Assembly (NCBI GenBank): GCA_964643725.1
Contig: CAZXTL010000020.1
Span: 1-37,363, forward strand
DNA length: 37,363 nt
From: DYQY01 sp964643725
GTDB taxonomy: Bacteria; Margulisbacteria; Riflemargulisbacteria; GWF2-35-9; DYQY01
Reading direction: 5' to 3'
The notes below the pieces were generated by a model. It worked only from the letters and a program-made list of their open reading frames with translations. It was not told the origin of the DNA and searched no databases. Of the stretch, positions 1 to 7,557 are shown piece by piece. The position numbers were made by a program, and so were the translations under genes. Each line of letters starts with the position of its first letter. Positions within the stretch are counted from its first letter, which is position 1.

Positions 1-1560
1 TTTATGGCAGTTGCCTTAATAGCCCTAATAGTAGGTGTTGTAGGTTTATACAGCTTAACGAGGGCCATGTTCTATATTAACGACATTGGAAAAATAAAAC
101 TACCAAGCGTTCAAGCGCTACTTATAATTAGTGAAGCACAAACAGCTGTAAAAGCAACTGAAAGAACACTTATAAATAGAAGAATTGCCGGTGATGTGAA
201 AGTCGCCCAATTTGCCAGACTAGAGGAAACCTTTAAAAGAGCAGAAGCTGCTTGGAAGATTTATGAACCTCTCCCTCAAACAAAAGAAGAAGCAGCAATA
301 TGGAAAGAGTTTGTGCCTGCTTGGGAAAAATGGGTAAAAGATAGCACAACAGTTCCTGCCTTGATTAAAGAAAAAGATGCTCTTCTTGCTAAAGGAATAA
401 AAGCTGACAGCGCTCAAATATTAGAAATAGATGCTCAAATATTTGAAGAATCCTTAGTAATTGCAGCAAAAAGCTTTACTGAAGCTGAAACCCTTCTTGG
501 TAAAATTATTGAAATTAATTCCAATGGCGCAAAAGACGGAGCAGCCTCTGCTGCGAAAGAAGCAGCGTTTTTGAATGTTTTATTAGTAGTAGTAGTTTTC
601 CTTGGTGTTATTCTTGCTATTAGTTTAGGAATCTTCTTAAGCAAATCCATAACGACTCCACTATTTACTGCTGTAGATAAATTAGGAGTAGCTGGCGAAC
701 AAGTAACTTCAGCAACTAACCAATTAGCAGCTACTAGTCAACAGTTATCAGAAGCCTCTAACGAACAAGCCGCCACAGTAGAAGAAACAACTTCTGCAGT
801 AGATGAACTTGGCTCCTTAACTATGAGAAACGCTGATAATTCTTCCAAGGCCAATGACTTATCTAGAGAAGTTAAAAAAGTTGTTGAACAAGCTAATACA
901 GTAATGCAACAAATGGTTAGTGCTATGAGCGAAATCAAAACCTCTTCTCATGAGATATCTAAAGTTATCAAGGTAATTGATGATATAGCTTTCCAGACCA
1001 ACATTCTTGCTCTTAACGCAGCAGTAGAAGCTGCCAGAGCTGGTGAAGCTGGTGCAGGGTTTGCTGTTGTTGCAGAAGAAGTCAGAAACTTAGCACAAAG
1101 AAGTGCTGAAGCTGCGAAAGAAACATCGGCAATGATTGAAACCAGTTTAAGTAAAACTGAAACAGGCGTAAGAAATACCCAAGAAGTTGAGAAGATACTG
1201 AAGCAAATAAGCGAAAGCGTGGAAACCTCAACCTCCTTAATGGAAGAAGTGAGTGTTGCTTCTCAAGAACAAACAAAAGGGCTTGATGAGATAGCCAAAG
1301 CTATCCAACAGATAAGCACAACTGCTCAAAGTAACGCCAGTGCTGCCGAAGAAACCTCAGCCTCTGCCGATGACTTAAGCACTCAAGCTGAAACCTTGAA
1401 AATAATTGTTGGACAATTAAGCGGGATTCTTAGCGGTAGCGAAGAGATTGTTGCTCCTGTTCATAGTGGAAGGCCAAGACCAAAATCAGCTAAGAAGAGT
1501 ACTTCTAAATTGAAGCCAGCAGCCATTATCCCTATGGATGATGACGATAACTTCGTTTAA
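1..1560 (+). CDS. Methyl-accepting chemotaxis protein (5' end cut off by the window)
   Basis: Membrane chemoreceptor that passes ligand state to CheA through CheW. The reading frame is open at the first base and the first ATG (position 4) falls inside the first membrane helix, so the real start lies upstream. In order, numbering from that ATG: rest of TM1 (about 1-20), a helical periplasmic sensor (about 21-185, four-helix-bundle-like), TM2 (about 190-214), then a long coiled coil holding the conserved hairpin tip (DDIAFQTNILALNAAVEAAR) and flanking methylation helices rich in E, Q and A. The HAMP region looks shortened: only a short ITTPL-type segment follows TM2 and the GDL and DE motifs are missing. 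The C-terminus is basic, then acidic (DDDDNFV), without an NWETF-type tether pentapeptide for CheR or CheB. cheW follows 14 bases later. Family assignment is secure; the ligand is unknown. Confidence 0.95.
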   Translation, partial: FMAVALIALIVGVVGLYSLTRAMFYINDIGKIKLPSVQALLIISEAQTAVKATERTLINRRIAGDVKVAQFARLEETFKRAEAAWKIYEPLPQTKEEAAIWKEFVPAWEKWVKDSTTVPALIKEKDALLAKGIKADSAQILEIDAQIFEESLVIAAKSFTEAETLLGKIIEINSNGAKDGAASAAKEAAFLNVLLVVVVFLGVILAISLGIFLSKSITTPLFTAVDKLGVAGEQVTSATNQLAATSQQLSEASNEQAATVEETTSAVDELGSLTMRNADNSSKANDLSREVKKVVEQANTVMQQMVSAMSEIKTSSHEISKVIKVIDDIAFQTNILALNAAVEAARAGEAGAGFAVVAEEVRNLAQRSAEAAKETSAMIETSLSKTETGVRNTQEVEKILKQISESVETSTSLMEEVSVASQEQTKGLDEIAKAIQQISTTAQSNASAAEETSASADDLSTQAETLKIIVGQLSGILSGSEEIVAPVHSGRPRPKSAKKSTSKLKPAAIIPMDDDDNFV

Positions 1561-1574
1561 AAGGGAGAAATATA

Positions 1575-2117
1575 ATGGACTTACAAAAAATTAAAGCAAA
1601 TGAAAAAAGCTCTCACGGTCAAGGCGAGAAATATCTTGCCTTTACCTTAGGACAACAAGAATTCGGAATTAATCTTCTGAAGGTAAAAGAGATTATCAGC
1701 TTAGTGGAGATTACACATATCCCACACACGCCTCATTTTGTTAAAGGCATTATCAACCTGAGAGGCAACATTGTTCCAGTAATTGATCTGCGCACCAAGT
1801 TAGGAATGGAAGAAATTCCTTATAATGAAAGAACCTGTATCATAGTCATAGCTAATCCAGAGAACATCCATGATGCACCTCTGAGCATTGCTGTTGACTT
1901 TGTAGCAGAAGTTCTTCCAATACCTGATGACAAAATAAGTGAAGCACCTAAAATGGGTAGTGGCTTTGATGGAACGTATATCCATGGCATAGCTAAAATC
2001 AATAAATCTATCAAGATACTTCTTAATATTGATAGAGTACTTAGAGATGCTGAGATTGTAGATTTCGCAAGCCAACTTACTAATTCTAGTAAATTTGCTG
2101 AAGCAATGGCTTCTTAA
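1575..2117 (+). CDS. cheW: Chemotaxis coupling protein CheW
   Basis: CheW is the cytoplasmic SH3-like adaptor linking MCP hairpin tips to the kinase CheA. At 180 residues it is close to the family length. The typical core is visible: YLAFTLGQQEFGINLLKVKE near residues 20-40, the turn HIPHTPHFVKGIINLRG (about 51-67), and VIPVIDLR-type strand VPVIDLRTKLGM (about 70-82). A clear Shine-Dalgarno (AAGGGAG) lies about seven bases before the ATG, so the start is secure. It follows the MCP gene closely and is probably co-transcribed with it. A hairpin with a T run follows the stop after a purine tract, so the mcp-cheW unit likely ends here. No CheA gene is in the window. Confidence 0.95.
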   Translation: MDLQKIKANEKSSHGQGEKYLAFTLGQQEFGINLLKVKEIISLVEITHIPHTPHFVKGIINLRGNIVPVIDLRTKLGMEEIPYNERTCIIVIANPENIHDAPLSIAVDFVAEVLPIPDDKISEAPKMGSGFDGTYIHGIAKINKSIKILLNIDRVLRDAEIVDFASQLTNSSKFAEAMAS

Positions 2118-2158
2118 GGAAAAAAGGAAAAAGGAAAAGGGGAAAGGGGAAAGGGAGG
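2116..2158. repeat. 43-base purine-only tract
   Basis: From just after the cheW stop, one strand has only A and G, in a drifting pattern of A-runs and G-runs (AAAAGG, AAAGGGG). It runs directly into the left arm of the terminator hairpin. Such homopurine runs can form triplex DNA and are prone to slippage. No coding potential. Confidence 0.75.
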
Positions 2159-2178
2159 CTAATAACCTCCCTTTTTTG
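2153..2178 (+). terminator. Rho-independent terminator after cheW
   Basis: GGGAGG (2153-2158) pairs with CCTCCC (2166-2171) across a seven-base loop, followed at once by a run of T. The flanking A and T residues can lengthen the stem. It sits after the mcp-cheW unit and before the cheR promoter. Confidence 0.85.
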
Positions 2179-2184
2179 CTTCTA

Positions 2185-2213
2185 TTGCTTCCGTACTATC
2201 ACTGGCTTATACT
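2185..2213 (+). promoter_or_regulatory. Probable sigma70-type promoter for cheR-cheB
   Basis: TTGCTT (2185-2190), 17-base spacer, TATACT (2208-2213). A second TATACT lies at 2219-2224. The -35 matches the one inferred for aroE. It would give a leader of about 100 bases before cheR, unlike the leaderless promoters elsewhere in the window. Confidence 0.5.
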
Positions 2214-2257
2214 TTAGCTATACTTATTAATCTTCTTGAAAGAATAGGATAATAAAA

Positions 2258-2326
2258 ATGGAACATTTAATAATACCTTTTCTCAATATCTATTTGACTA
2301 TCCTTATACCCAAGAGCAATTCATGA
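2258..2326 (+). CDS. Possible 22-codon leader ORF overlapping the cheR start
   Basis: An ATG with an AGGA sequence eight bases upstream opens a 22-codon frame (begins MEHLIIPFLN) that ends in TGA overlapping the cheR ATG as ATGA. cheR itself has no convincing Shine-Dalgarno, so translation could be coupled. The peptide has no recognisable family. It may equally be chance: the cheR frame is also open upstream to 2248 and reads like ordinary protein, but has no start codon there. Confidence 0.25.
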   Translation: MEHLIIPFLNIYLTILIPKSNS

Positions 2327-3159
2327 ACAAATACGTACTCGATGCAAGCCTTATTACTAATGATGCCTATGACAAAATTAGGGCTATCATCTATAAAAGA
2401 TATGGCATTTACCTTTCTGCTCACAAACAAGAATTCCTAAAAAGCCGATTATCCAAAATATTACGTAGACTTAACTTATCCAATTATGATGAATACTTGC
2501 TTTATCTTAATAAATTACCAGCAAACGATGCCCATTGGTCTGACTTTATTGATGCTATCTCAACAAACGTAACCTACTTTCTACGAGAAAATTTTCAGCT
2601 CGATATACTAAAACAAAAAGTGCTTCCTACAATGCACGATCAAAACCAAATAAGCCTCTGGTCTGCAGGATGTTCTAATGGCTCTGAACCGTTCACGCTC
2701 AAAATCTTATTACGTGAATATTTTGAAAAAATTGGTAAAATATCCACCAAAATTCAAATCCATGGAACTGATATCTCCAAAAGCATGATAAATGAAGCCG
2801 TTCGTGGAGTTTATGACCAGAAAATGCTTGGAGAACTAGACCCACTTCTTATTAACAAATACTTTAAGCAAGGCATAAATGAAATGACCGGAAAATATAG
2901 AGTAAAAGAAATAATCAAAGAAGATGTCTTTTTCAGTATTTATAACTTAATGGATATGCCCTATAATTTTAATAAAAGTTTTGACATTATATTTTGTAGA
3001 AATGTCTTGATATATTTTGACAAGCAAACTGTGGAAGATATTGTAACTAATTTCTTTAAAGTTCTTAAACCTGGAGGTTATTTGTTTCTTGGTTCTTCAG
3101 AAAGTTTAAACACAATGAGCAAAAAAAACGTTGGACCATCTATATATATAAATGAGTGA
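2323..3159 (+). CDS. cheR: Chemotaxis protein methyltransferase CheR
   Basis: CheR uses S-adenosylmethionine to methylate glutamates on MCPs during adaptation, opposing CheB. The 278-residue protein has the N-terminal helical CheR domain (KIRAIIYKRYGIYLSAHK, about 18-35), the TYFLREN segment where the family usually has a T-x-FFRE motif, the SAM-binding loop WSAGCSNGSEPFTL (about 113-126), GTDIS, the IIFCRNVLIYFD strand and LKPGGYLFLGSSESL near the end. In the SAM loop the usual GEEP reads GSEP, a small deviation. There is no strong ribosome-binding site; the ATG overlaps the end of a short upstream ORF, so the start may be translationally coupled. Its end overlaps cheB by 8 bases. Confidence 0.95.
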   Translation: MNKYVLDASLITNDAYDKIRAIIYKRYGIYLSAHKQEFLKSRLSKILRRLNLSNYDEYLLYLNKLPANDAHWSDFIDAISTNVTYFLRENFQLDILKQKVLPTMHDQNQISLWSAGCSNGSEPFTLKILLREYFEKIGKISTKIQIHGTDISKSMINEAVRGVYDQKMLGELDPLLINKYFKQGINEMTGKYRVKEIIKEDVFFSIYNLMDMPYNFNKSFDIIFCRNVLIYFDKQTVEDIVTNFFKVLKPGGYLFLGSSESLNTMSKKNVGPSIYINE

Positions 3160-4186
3160 TATTAGAGTATTTGTAATTGACGATTCAGCATTAATAAGAA
3201 AAACCTTTAGCGAAGGCTTATCCAAAATTCCTGGAATTAAAGTAATCGGGACAGCGATTGACCCTTATCACGCCCGCGACCAAATAATCGAACTAAAGCC
3301 TGATGTCATAACTCTAGACATAGAAATGCCGAGAATGGATGGTCTTACTTTCCTTGGGAAAATAATGACTTACTTCCCAACTCCGACTATCATCGTAAGC
3401 TCGGTTTCACCCAAAAACAGTGCTAATGCGATAAGAGCAATGGAGCTTGGGGCAATTGACGTATTATGTAAGCCTACTGCGCAAAGTGGTGGCATGGTAC
3501 TATTAATGGAGCTGGGTAGGAAAATCAAAATAGCCTCCACAATAGATATTACTACTTATAAAAAAACTATTGCGAATAATACACTAACGCCTACTACAAA
3601 AAAATATATCATTACCACTACTGATAAGATTATCGCCATTGGCTCCTCGACTGGTGGAACGCTTGCTTTAAGAAAGATTCTTCCTCATTTCCCTAAAAAT
3701 AGTCCATGTATCATGGTTGTACAACATATGCCCGCCGGTTTTACTAAAAGCTTTGCAGATGCTTTGAATGATGCCTGTGTCTGTGATGTTAAAGAAGCTG
3801 AAGAAGGAGACATTATTGCTAATGGGAAAATATACATTGCGCCAGGGGATTTTCATATGGTTCTTAATAAAAGTGGTGCACGATACAGTGTCGGCCTAAA
3901 TAAAGGTCCGGCGGTCTGCTATCAAAGACCTGCCGCAGATGTGCTATTCCAATCAGTCGCTAAAAATGCTGGGAAAAATGCTATAGGCGTAATCTTAACA
4001 GGTATGGGGAATGACGGCACCTCCGGTCTGCTTTCTATGAAAAAAGAAGGCGCCAAAATAGTTGGACAAGACGAGGCTTCTTCTGTTGTATATGGTATGC
4101 CAAGATCTGCCTTTAATGCTGGAGCAGTTGAGAAACAAGTTCCTCTAGATAAAGTTCCTGAAACTGTTTTAGGCTGGTGTACCTAA
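3152..4186 (+). CDS. cheB: Chemotaxis response regulator and protein-glutamate methylesterase CheB
   Basis: CheB removes methyl groups from MCPs and deamidates glutamines; phosphorylation by CheA activates it. The 344-residue protein has a receiver domain (about 1-120) with acidic pair D10/D11, phospho-acceptor D56 in TLDIEMPRMDG, and K107 in CKP. A linker (about 120-155) leads to the methylesterase domain with the Ser-His-Asp triad: S166 in GSSTGG, H192 in VVQHMP and D288 in TGMGNDG. All catalytic residues are intact. The start overlaps the last codons of cheR, so the pair is translationally coupled. No CheD or CheA is adjacent. I see no terminator after the stop. Confidence 0.97.
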   Translation: MSDIRVFVIDDSALIRKTFSEGLSKIPGIKVIGTAIDPYHARDQIIELKPDVITLDIEMPRMDGLTFLGKIMTYFPTPTIIVSSVSPKNSANAIRAMELGAIDVLCKPTAQSGGMVLLMELGRKIKIASTIDITTYKKTIANNTLTPTTKKYIITTTDKIIAIGSSTGGTLALRKILPHFPKNSPCIMVVQHMPAGFTKSFADALNDACVCDVKEAEEGDIIANGKIYIAPGDFHMVLNKSGARYSVGLNKGPAVCYQRPAADVLFQSVAKNAGKNAIGVILTGMGNDGTSGLLSMKKEGAKIVGQDEASSVVYGMPRSAFNAGAVEKQVPLDKVPETVLGWCT

Positions 4187-4188
4187 TC

Positions 4189-4235
4189 TCGACTATTTTG
4201 CAATGGTTTGCATAAAAGTCTTGACTATTTTGCAA
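4189..4235 (+). repeat. 15-base direct repeat spanning the -35 of the DUF4143 ATPase promoter
   Basis: TCGACTATTTTGCAA (4189-4203) and TTGACTATTTTGCAA (4221-4235) differ at one base and are 32 bases apart, about three helical turns. The second copy contains the -35 hexamer TTGACT. This fits a pair of operator half-sites on one DNA face, or a local duplication of the promoter. Confidence 0.6.
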
Positions 4236-4249
4236 AACACTGCTATAAA
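4221..4249 (+). promoter_or_regulatory. Sigma70-type leaderless promoter of the DUF4143 ATPase gene
   Basis: TTGACT (4221-4226), exactly 17 bases, TATAAA (4244-4249). The ATG starts at 4256, six bases after the -10, so the predicted transcription start is the A of the start codon. There is no Shine-Dalgarno. Confidence 0.8.
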
Positions 4250-4255
4250 GTCTAC

Positions 4256-5383
4256 ATGCAAAGATATCTAGAACCACATATAAGTCGCGACTTAAAAAAT
4301 AAAATGGTGATACTTGTAGGGCCAAGACAAGTAGGAAAAACATATCTATCAACTGAGCTACAAAAACAATTCCAAAATTCTCTGTACTTAAATTATGATA
4401 GCCTAGACCATGCTAAAATAATCAGTCAAAAAACATGGCCAACAAACACTGATTTTCTAATATTAGATGAAATACATAAAATGAAAGACTGGAAACAATA
4501 CATCAAAGGAACTTATGACACAAAACCAACATCACAAAAAATCCTAGTAACTGGAAGTGCACGCCTTGATACTTTTCGACAAAGCGGGGACTCCCTAGCA
4601 GGAAGATATTTCAAGTATCGTTTATGCCCTATCTCCGTAAAGGAAATGGCTAATCAAATGAATCCTTATGAAACCATTAATCAACTAAACAACCTAGGGG
4701 GCTTTCCTGAACCATTTTTAAGCTCATCCGAAACTACCAGTAAACGATGGCAAAAACAGTATTATACCGATCTTATCCGAGAAGATATTTTTGACTTTGG
4801 AAGAATACATGAAATAAATACTATAAAAACATTATTAGAGATGCTTAGAAAAAGAGTTGGTTCGCCTATCTCTTATCTTTCACTAGCAACTGATCTACAG
4901 GTTTCTCCAAATACTGTCAAAAGTTATATCTCAATATTAGAAAATCTGTTTATAATTTTTCTTATAAGACCTTTCCACAAAAATATCGCCAGAGCGTTAC
5001 TAAAAGAACCAAAAGTTTACTTTTACGATAGTGGCTACGTCCTTGGAGATGAAGGCATCAAGCTTGAAAACACGGTTGCTGTTTGCCTTCAAAAACACTG
5101 TTACTTCTTACAAGACACGACAGGTAGTGATGTAAATTTAGCATATATCCGAACAAAAGAAGGGAAAGAAATAGATTTTGTCATTGAAAACAATGGTAAC
5201 GTGCAACAATGTATAGAAGTCAAACTCTCAGATAAAAACATCTCCCCTACCTTGAAGTATTTCAAGAACCACTTACCTGACAGTAAAATGATACAATTAG
5301 TCCATAACCTAAATACAGAATATGAAGAAAATAACATATCGGTGCTTAAGGCTGGCAAATGGTTAGCCGAACTTTCTGCCTAA
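4256..5383 (+). CDS. DUF4143-family AAA ATPase
   Basis: A P-loop ATPase with a C-terminal DUF4143 region, a patchily distributed family of unknown physiological role. From the chosen ATG (375 residues) it shows Walker A GPRQVGKT (22-29), Walker B FLILDEIH (D71, E72), the VTGSARL sensor-type strand, then YYTDLIREDI, a winged-helix-like segment (LATDLQVSPNTVKSYISIL) and, near the end, GKEIDFVI followed by CIEVKLSD, the D...ExK arrangement of PD-(D/E)XK-type folds. A longer frame from TTG 4208 exists, but family members begin almost exactly at this ATG (MxRYLE...), and a promoter ending six bases before it makes it the better start. It looks like a single-gene insertion between chemotaxis genes and aroE. 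Role is not predictable. Confidence 0.85.
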   Translation: MQRYLEPHISRDLKNKMVILVGPRQVGKTYLSTELQKQFQNSLYLNYDSLDHAKIISQKTWPTNTDFLILDEIHKMKDWKQYIKGTYDTKPTSQKILVTGSARLDTFRQSGDSLAGRYFKYRLCPISVKEMANQMNPYETINQLNNLGGFPEPFLSSSETTSKRWQKQYYTDLIREDIFDFGRIHEINTIKTLLEMLRKRVGSPISYLSLATDLQVSPNTVKSYISILENLFIIFLIRPFHKNIARALLKEPKVYFYDSGYVLGDEGIKLENTVAVCLQKHCYFLQDTTGSDVNLAYIRTKEGKEIDFVIENNGNVQQCIEVKLSDKNISPTLKYFKNHLPDSKMIQLVHNLNTEYEENNISVLKAGKWLAELSA

Positions 5384-5387
5384 GCTA

Positions 5388-5416
5388 TTGCTTGCAAATA
5401 AGCGTTATCCTATAAT
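5388..5416 (+). promoter_or_regulatory. Leaderless promoter of aroE
   Basis: TTGCTT (5388-5393), 17-base spacer, perfect -10 TATAAT (5411-5416). The aroE ATG begins six bases after the -10. It has no Shine-Dalgarno. Confidence 0.75.
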
Positions 5417-5422
5417 AGCCTA

Positions 5423-6271
5423 ATGAAAAAACAATATGGACTTATCGGATACCCATTAGGTTATTCACTTTCACCTGCACTCCATAATTATTTCTTTTCA
5501 GAAGAAAAGATAGACGCAAGTTACGTTTCTCATCCTCTAAAAAAAGAACAATTAAAAGACTTGTTTGAATCTAAACAATTTAAAGGATTCAATGTAACGA
5601 TTCCTTACAAAGAAGATGTACTCCCTTTATGTGACGAACTCACAGAAACCGCACAGAAAATAGGAGCAGTGAATACTGTGAAGCTTGTTGGAGGGAAATA
5701 TATCGGAACCAACACTGACGCTCCAGGATTCACTCTTATGTTAAAAGAAGAAGCTGATTTTGAGCTTACAAATAAAACTATTTTCCTATTAGGAGCGGGT
5801 GGAGCAGCAAAAGCAATCACCTATTCTGCCTTAACGGAAAACTGTAAAAAATTATTTGTATATGATATCAGTGAAGTAAGAACCGCTGTGTTAAAAAATC
5901 ATTATGCAAATAAAAAAATAGAAACAACCTCTGTTACTAATAGCTTCCAAGATATAATTGCTCAAGCTGACATAATCATTAATGCTACCCCCATCGGAAT
6001 GGAAGAAACCATTAATCAAAGTATCCTAAACGAAGAACAACTATCCTTTGCCAAAAAAACCTGTCTAGTAATAGATATTATTTACTCTCCCACCAGAACA
6101 AAGCTTATGGCTCTTGCTGAGTCACATGGACTGAAAACATTAAACGGTCTTGGTATGCTTGCCGGACAAGGCATACTTGGAGAAAAGTTTTGGTTTTCCA
6201 AGAACTTACGTTATAATATATCTAAGGAGATATTATTACGTGCAATTCAATCCGGTGTTTCTAGTAAATGA
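5423..6271 (+). CDS. aroE: Shikimate dehydrogenase AroE
   Basis: Reduces 3-dehydroshikimate to shikimate with NADPH in the chorismate pathway. Length (282) is normal. The substrate domain begins with YGLIGYPLGYSLSPALHN (5-22). The catalytic pair is K63 in VTIPYKED and D99 in GTNTDAPG. The nucleotide loop is LLGAGGAAKAI (about 122-132), and the C-terminal GLGMLAGQG motif is present. The start is fixed by MKKQYGLIGYPL being the family N-terminus and by the TATAAT box six bases upstream. No other aro gene is adjacent. The 3' end overlaps the start of the GspE-like ATPase gene by about 30 bases. Confidence 0.95.
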   Translation: MKKQYGLIGYPLGYSLSPALHNYFFSEEKIDASYVSHPLKKEQLKDLFESKQFKGFNVTIPYKEDVLPLCDELTETAQKIGAVNTVKLVGGKYIGTNTDAPGFTLMLKEEADFELTNKTIFLLGAGGAAKAITYSALTENCKKLFVYDISEVRTAVLKNHYANKKIETTSVTNSFQDIIAQADIIINATPIGMEETINQSILNEEQLSFAKKTCLVIDIIYSPTRTKLMALAESHGLKTLNGLGMLAGQGILGEKFWFSKNLRYNISKEILLRAIQSGVSSK

Positions 6272-7145
6272 GCTTATAAAAAAAGCAATCGTAACTAACT
6301 CCACAGATATACACTTCCACCCTGCCGATAAAATAGTTTCAATACAAAACAGGATTGATGGAAGCCTTGTCCCTACACAAAGCCTCCCGATTGATGAATA
6401 TCCAGCTATAATCAACAGGATTAAGGTTATCGCCAATCTTAGCTCTTCCAACTCCTTGAAAACCCAAGATGGCAGATTTAGCTTCATCTCGGACGAAAAC
6501 GAGCATGACCTTCGCATCTCGATTATTCCTTCTCACTTTGGAGAAAGCATTGTAATTAGAATTCTTTCGAAAGGGGAAGATGTGCCAGACATAGGACAGC
6601 TCGGAATGGATAAAAATATAATAGAAACAACTAAGACTTTACTAACTAAAAAAGAAGGAATGATTCTAACAACAGGACCGACTGGTAGCGGCAAGACAAC
6701 CACGCTCTACTCTCTAGTTAAAAATCTGTATAAGACCAATCCTTCTTTGCATATTGTTTCTATTGAAGACCCTATTGAGTATGTATTTCCCGCTTTCACA
6801 CAAATACAAGTAAGCGAGCAAATAGGAATGAGCTTCTCTAGTATTCTGAGAGCTGTTCTGCGCCATGACCCAGATGTAATTTTGATTGGCGAGATAAGGG
6901 ATCAAGAAACAGCCCAAATAGCGATAAGAGCAGCAATGACAGGACATTTGGTGTTTGCTACTATGCACACAAATACAGCCAAATCCGCTATTGCTCGGTT
7001 CATTGATTTTGAAATCAGAGAAATACTTATTAAAGAAGCGCTACTTGCTGTATATAATCAACGACTAATTAGAAAAAATAACAGTACTGGAAGAATAGCA
7101 GATTTCGAAATATTTCTACCGTCAGAACTTCATGCTTGTTCTTGA
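6240..7145 (+). CDS. Compact GspE/PilB-type secretion or pilus ATPase
   Basis: Hexameric motor ATPase of the type II secretion/type IV pilus assembly family. I chose GTG 6240, which has AAGGAG ten bases upstream and leaves a normal N2 domain; the frame is open further up inside aroE but that part is just the aroE sequence in another frame. From this start (301 residues): STDIHFHPADK and QNRIDGSL of the N2 domain (about 20-43), Walker A GPTGSGKT (146-153), Asp box IEDPIEY, Walker B DVILIGEIRD and His box TGHLVFATMHTN. It lacks the N1 domain and the tetracysteine zinc motif of GspE, and stops soon after NQRLIRK, so it is much shorter than PilB (about 560). The motif set is assembly-type rather than PilT. 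The 3' end overlaps the convergent fliJ by 24 bases. Likely partner: the secretin/PilN-like cluster at 21.5-23.3 kb. Confidence 0.8.
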   Translation: MQFNPVFLVNELIKKAIVTNSTDIHFHPADKIVSIQNRIDGSLVPTQSLPIDEYPAIINRIKVIANLSSSNSLKTQDGRFSFISDENEHDLRISIIPSHFGESIVIRILSKGEDVPDIGQLGMDKNIIETTKTLLTKKEGMILTTGPTGSGKTTTLYSLVKNLYKTNPSLHIVSIEDPIEYVFPAFTQIQVSEQIGMSFSSILRAVLRHDPDVILIGEIRDQETAQIAIRAAMTGHLVFATMHTNTAKSAIARFIDFEIREILIKEALLAVYNQRLIRKNNSTGRIADFEIFLPSELHACS

Positions 7146-7556
7146 GGCTACTTCATCCATGTCTTTTCTTTCAACAAGCATAAGGTCGTACATAAACTGC
7201 TCTTTTTGCTTTTCTTTTAGATTCTCTAGCACCTTGATTTCTCTTCTGTTTTCAATAAGCTCTATTCTTTTTTTATCAATCTTATTCTCATAATCTTTAA
7301 TAGTAAGACCCTGTTTATATATATCATTACGAAGACCATGGATATAATTTTCCTCTAATATTTGATCTTCACTAGAAAAAGACTTTGTGTCTCTCATTTT
7401 CCCAAATTCTTGCTCAATCTGAGACTCGAAATATTCTTTCAAGGATTCATGCGCGTTTTTGCGTTGCATCAATCTTCCTAGTTCCTGCTTAAGCAATTCT
7501 TCTTTCTTAAGCTTAACATCCAGAACCCGTTGCATTCTAAAAGCAAATTTTTTCAT
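7122..7556 (-). CDS. fliJ: Flagellar export protein FliJ
   Basis: FliJ is the coiled-coil stalk protein that couples the FliI ATPase ring to the flagellar export gate and cycles export chaperones. The 144-residue protein starts with the family signature (MKKFAFRMQRVLDVKLKKEE) and is an almost unbroken charged coiled coil, matching FliJ in length and position. It is the last gene of the flagellar operon, one base after fliI. The stop lies inside the end of the convergent ATPase gene, so the two transcripts overlap. Assignment rests on the N-terminus, coiled-coil nature and context, because the family is poorly conserved. Confidence 0.85.
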   Translation of the reverse strand: MKKFAFRMQRVLDVKLKKEELLKQELGRLMQRKNAHESLKEYFESQIEQEFGKMRDTKSFSSEDQILEENYIHGLRNDIYKQGLTIKDYENKIDKKRIELIENRREIKVLENLKEKQKEQFMYDLMLVERKDMDEVASRTSMKF

Positions 7557-7557
7557 T

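Noticed and set aside
4208..4255. TTG start extending the DUF4143 ATPase by 16 residues
   Set aside because: The promoter lies inside this extension and homologues start at the ATG at 4256.
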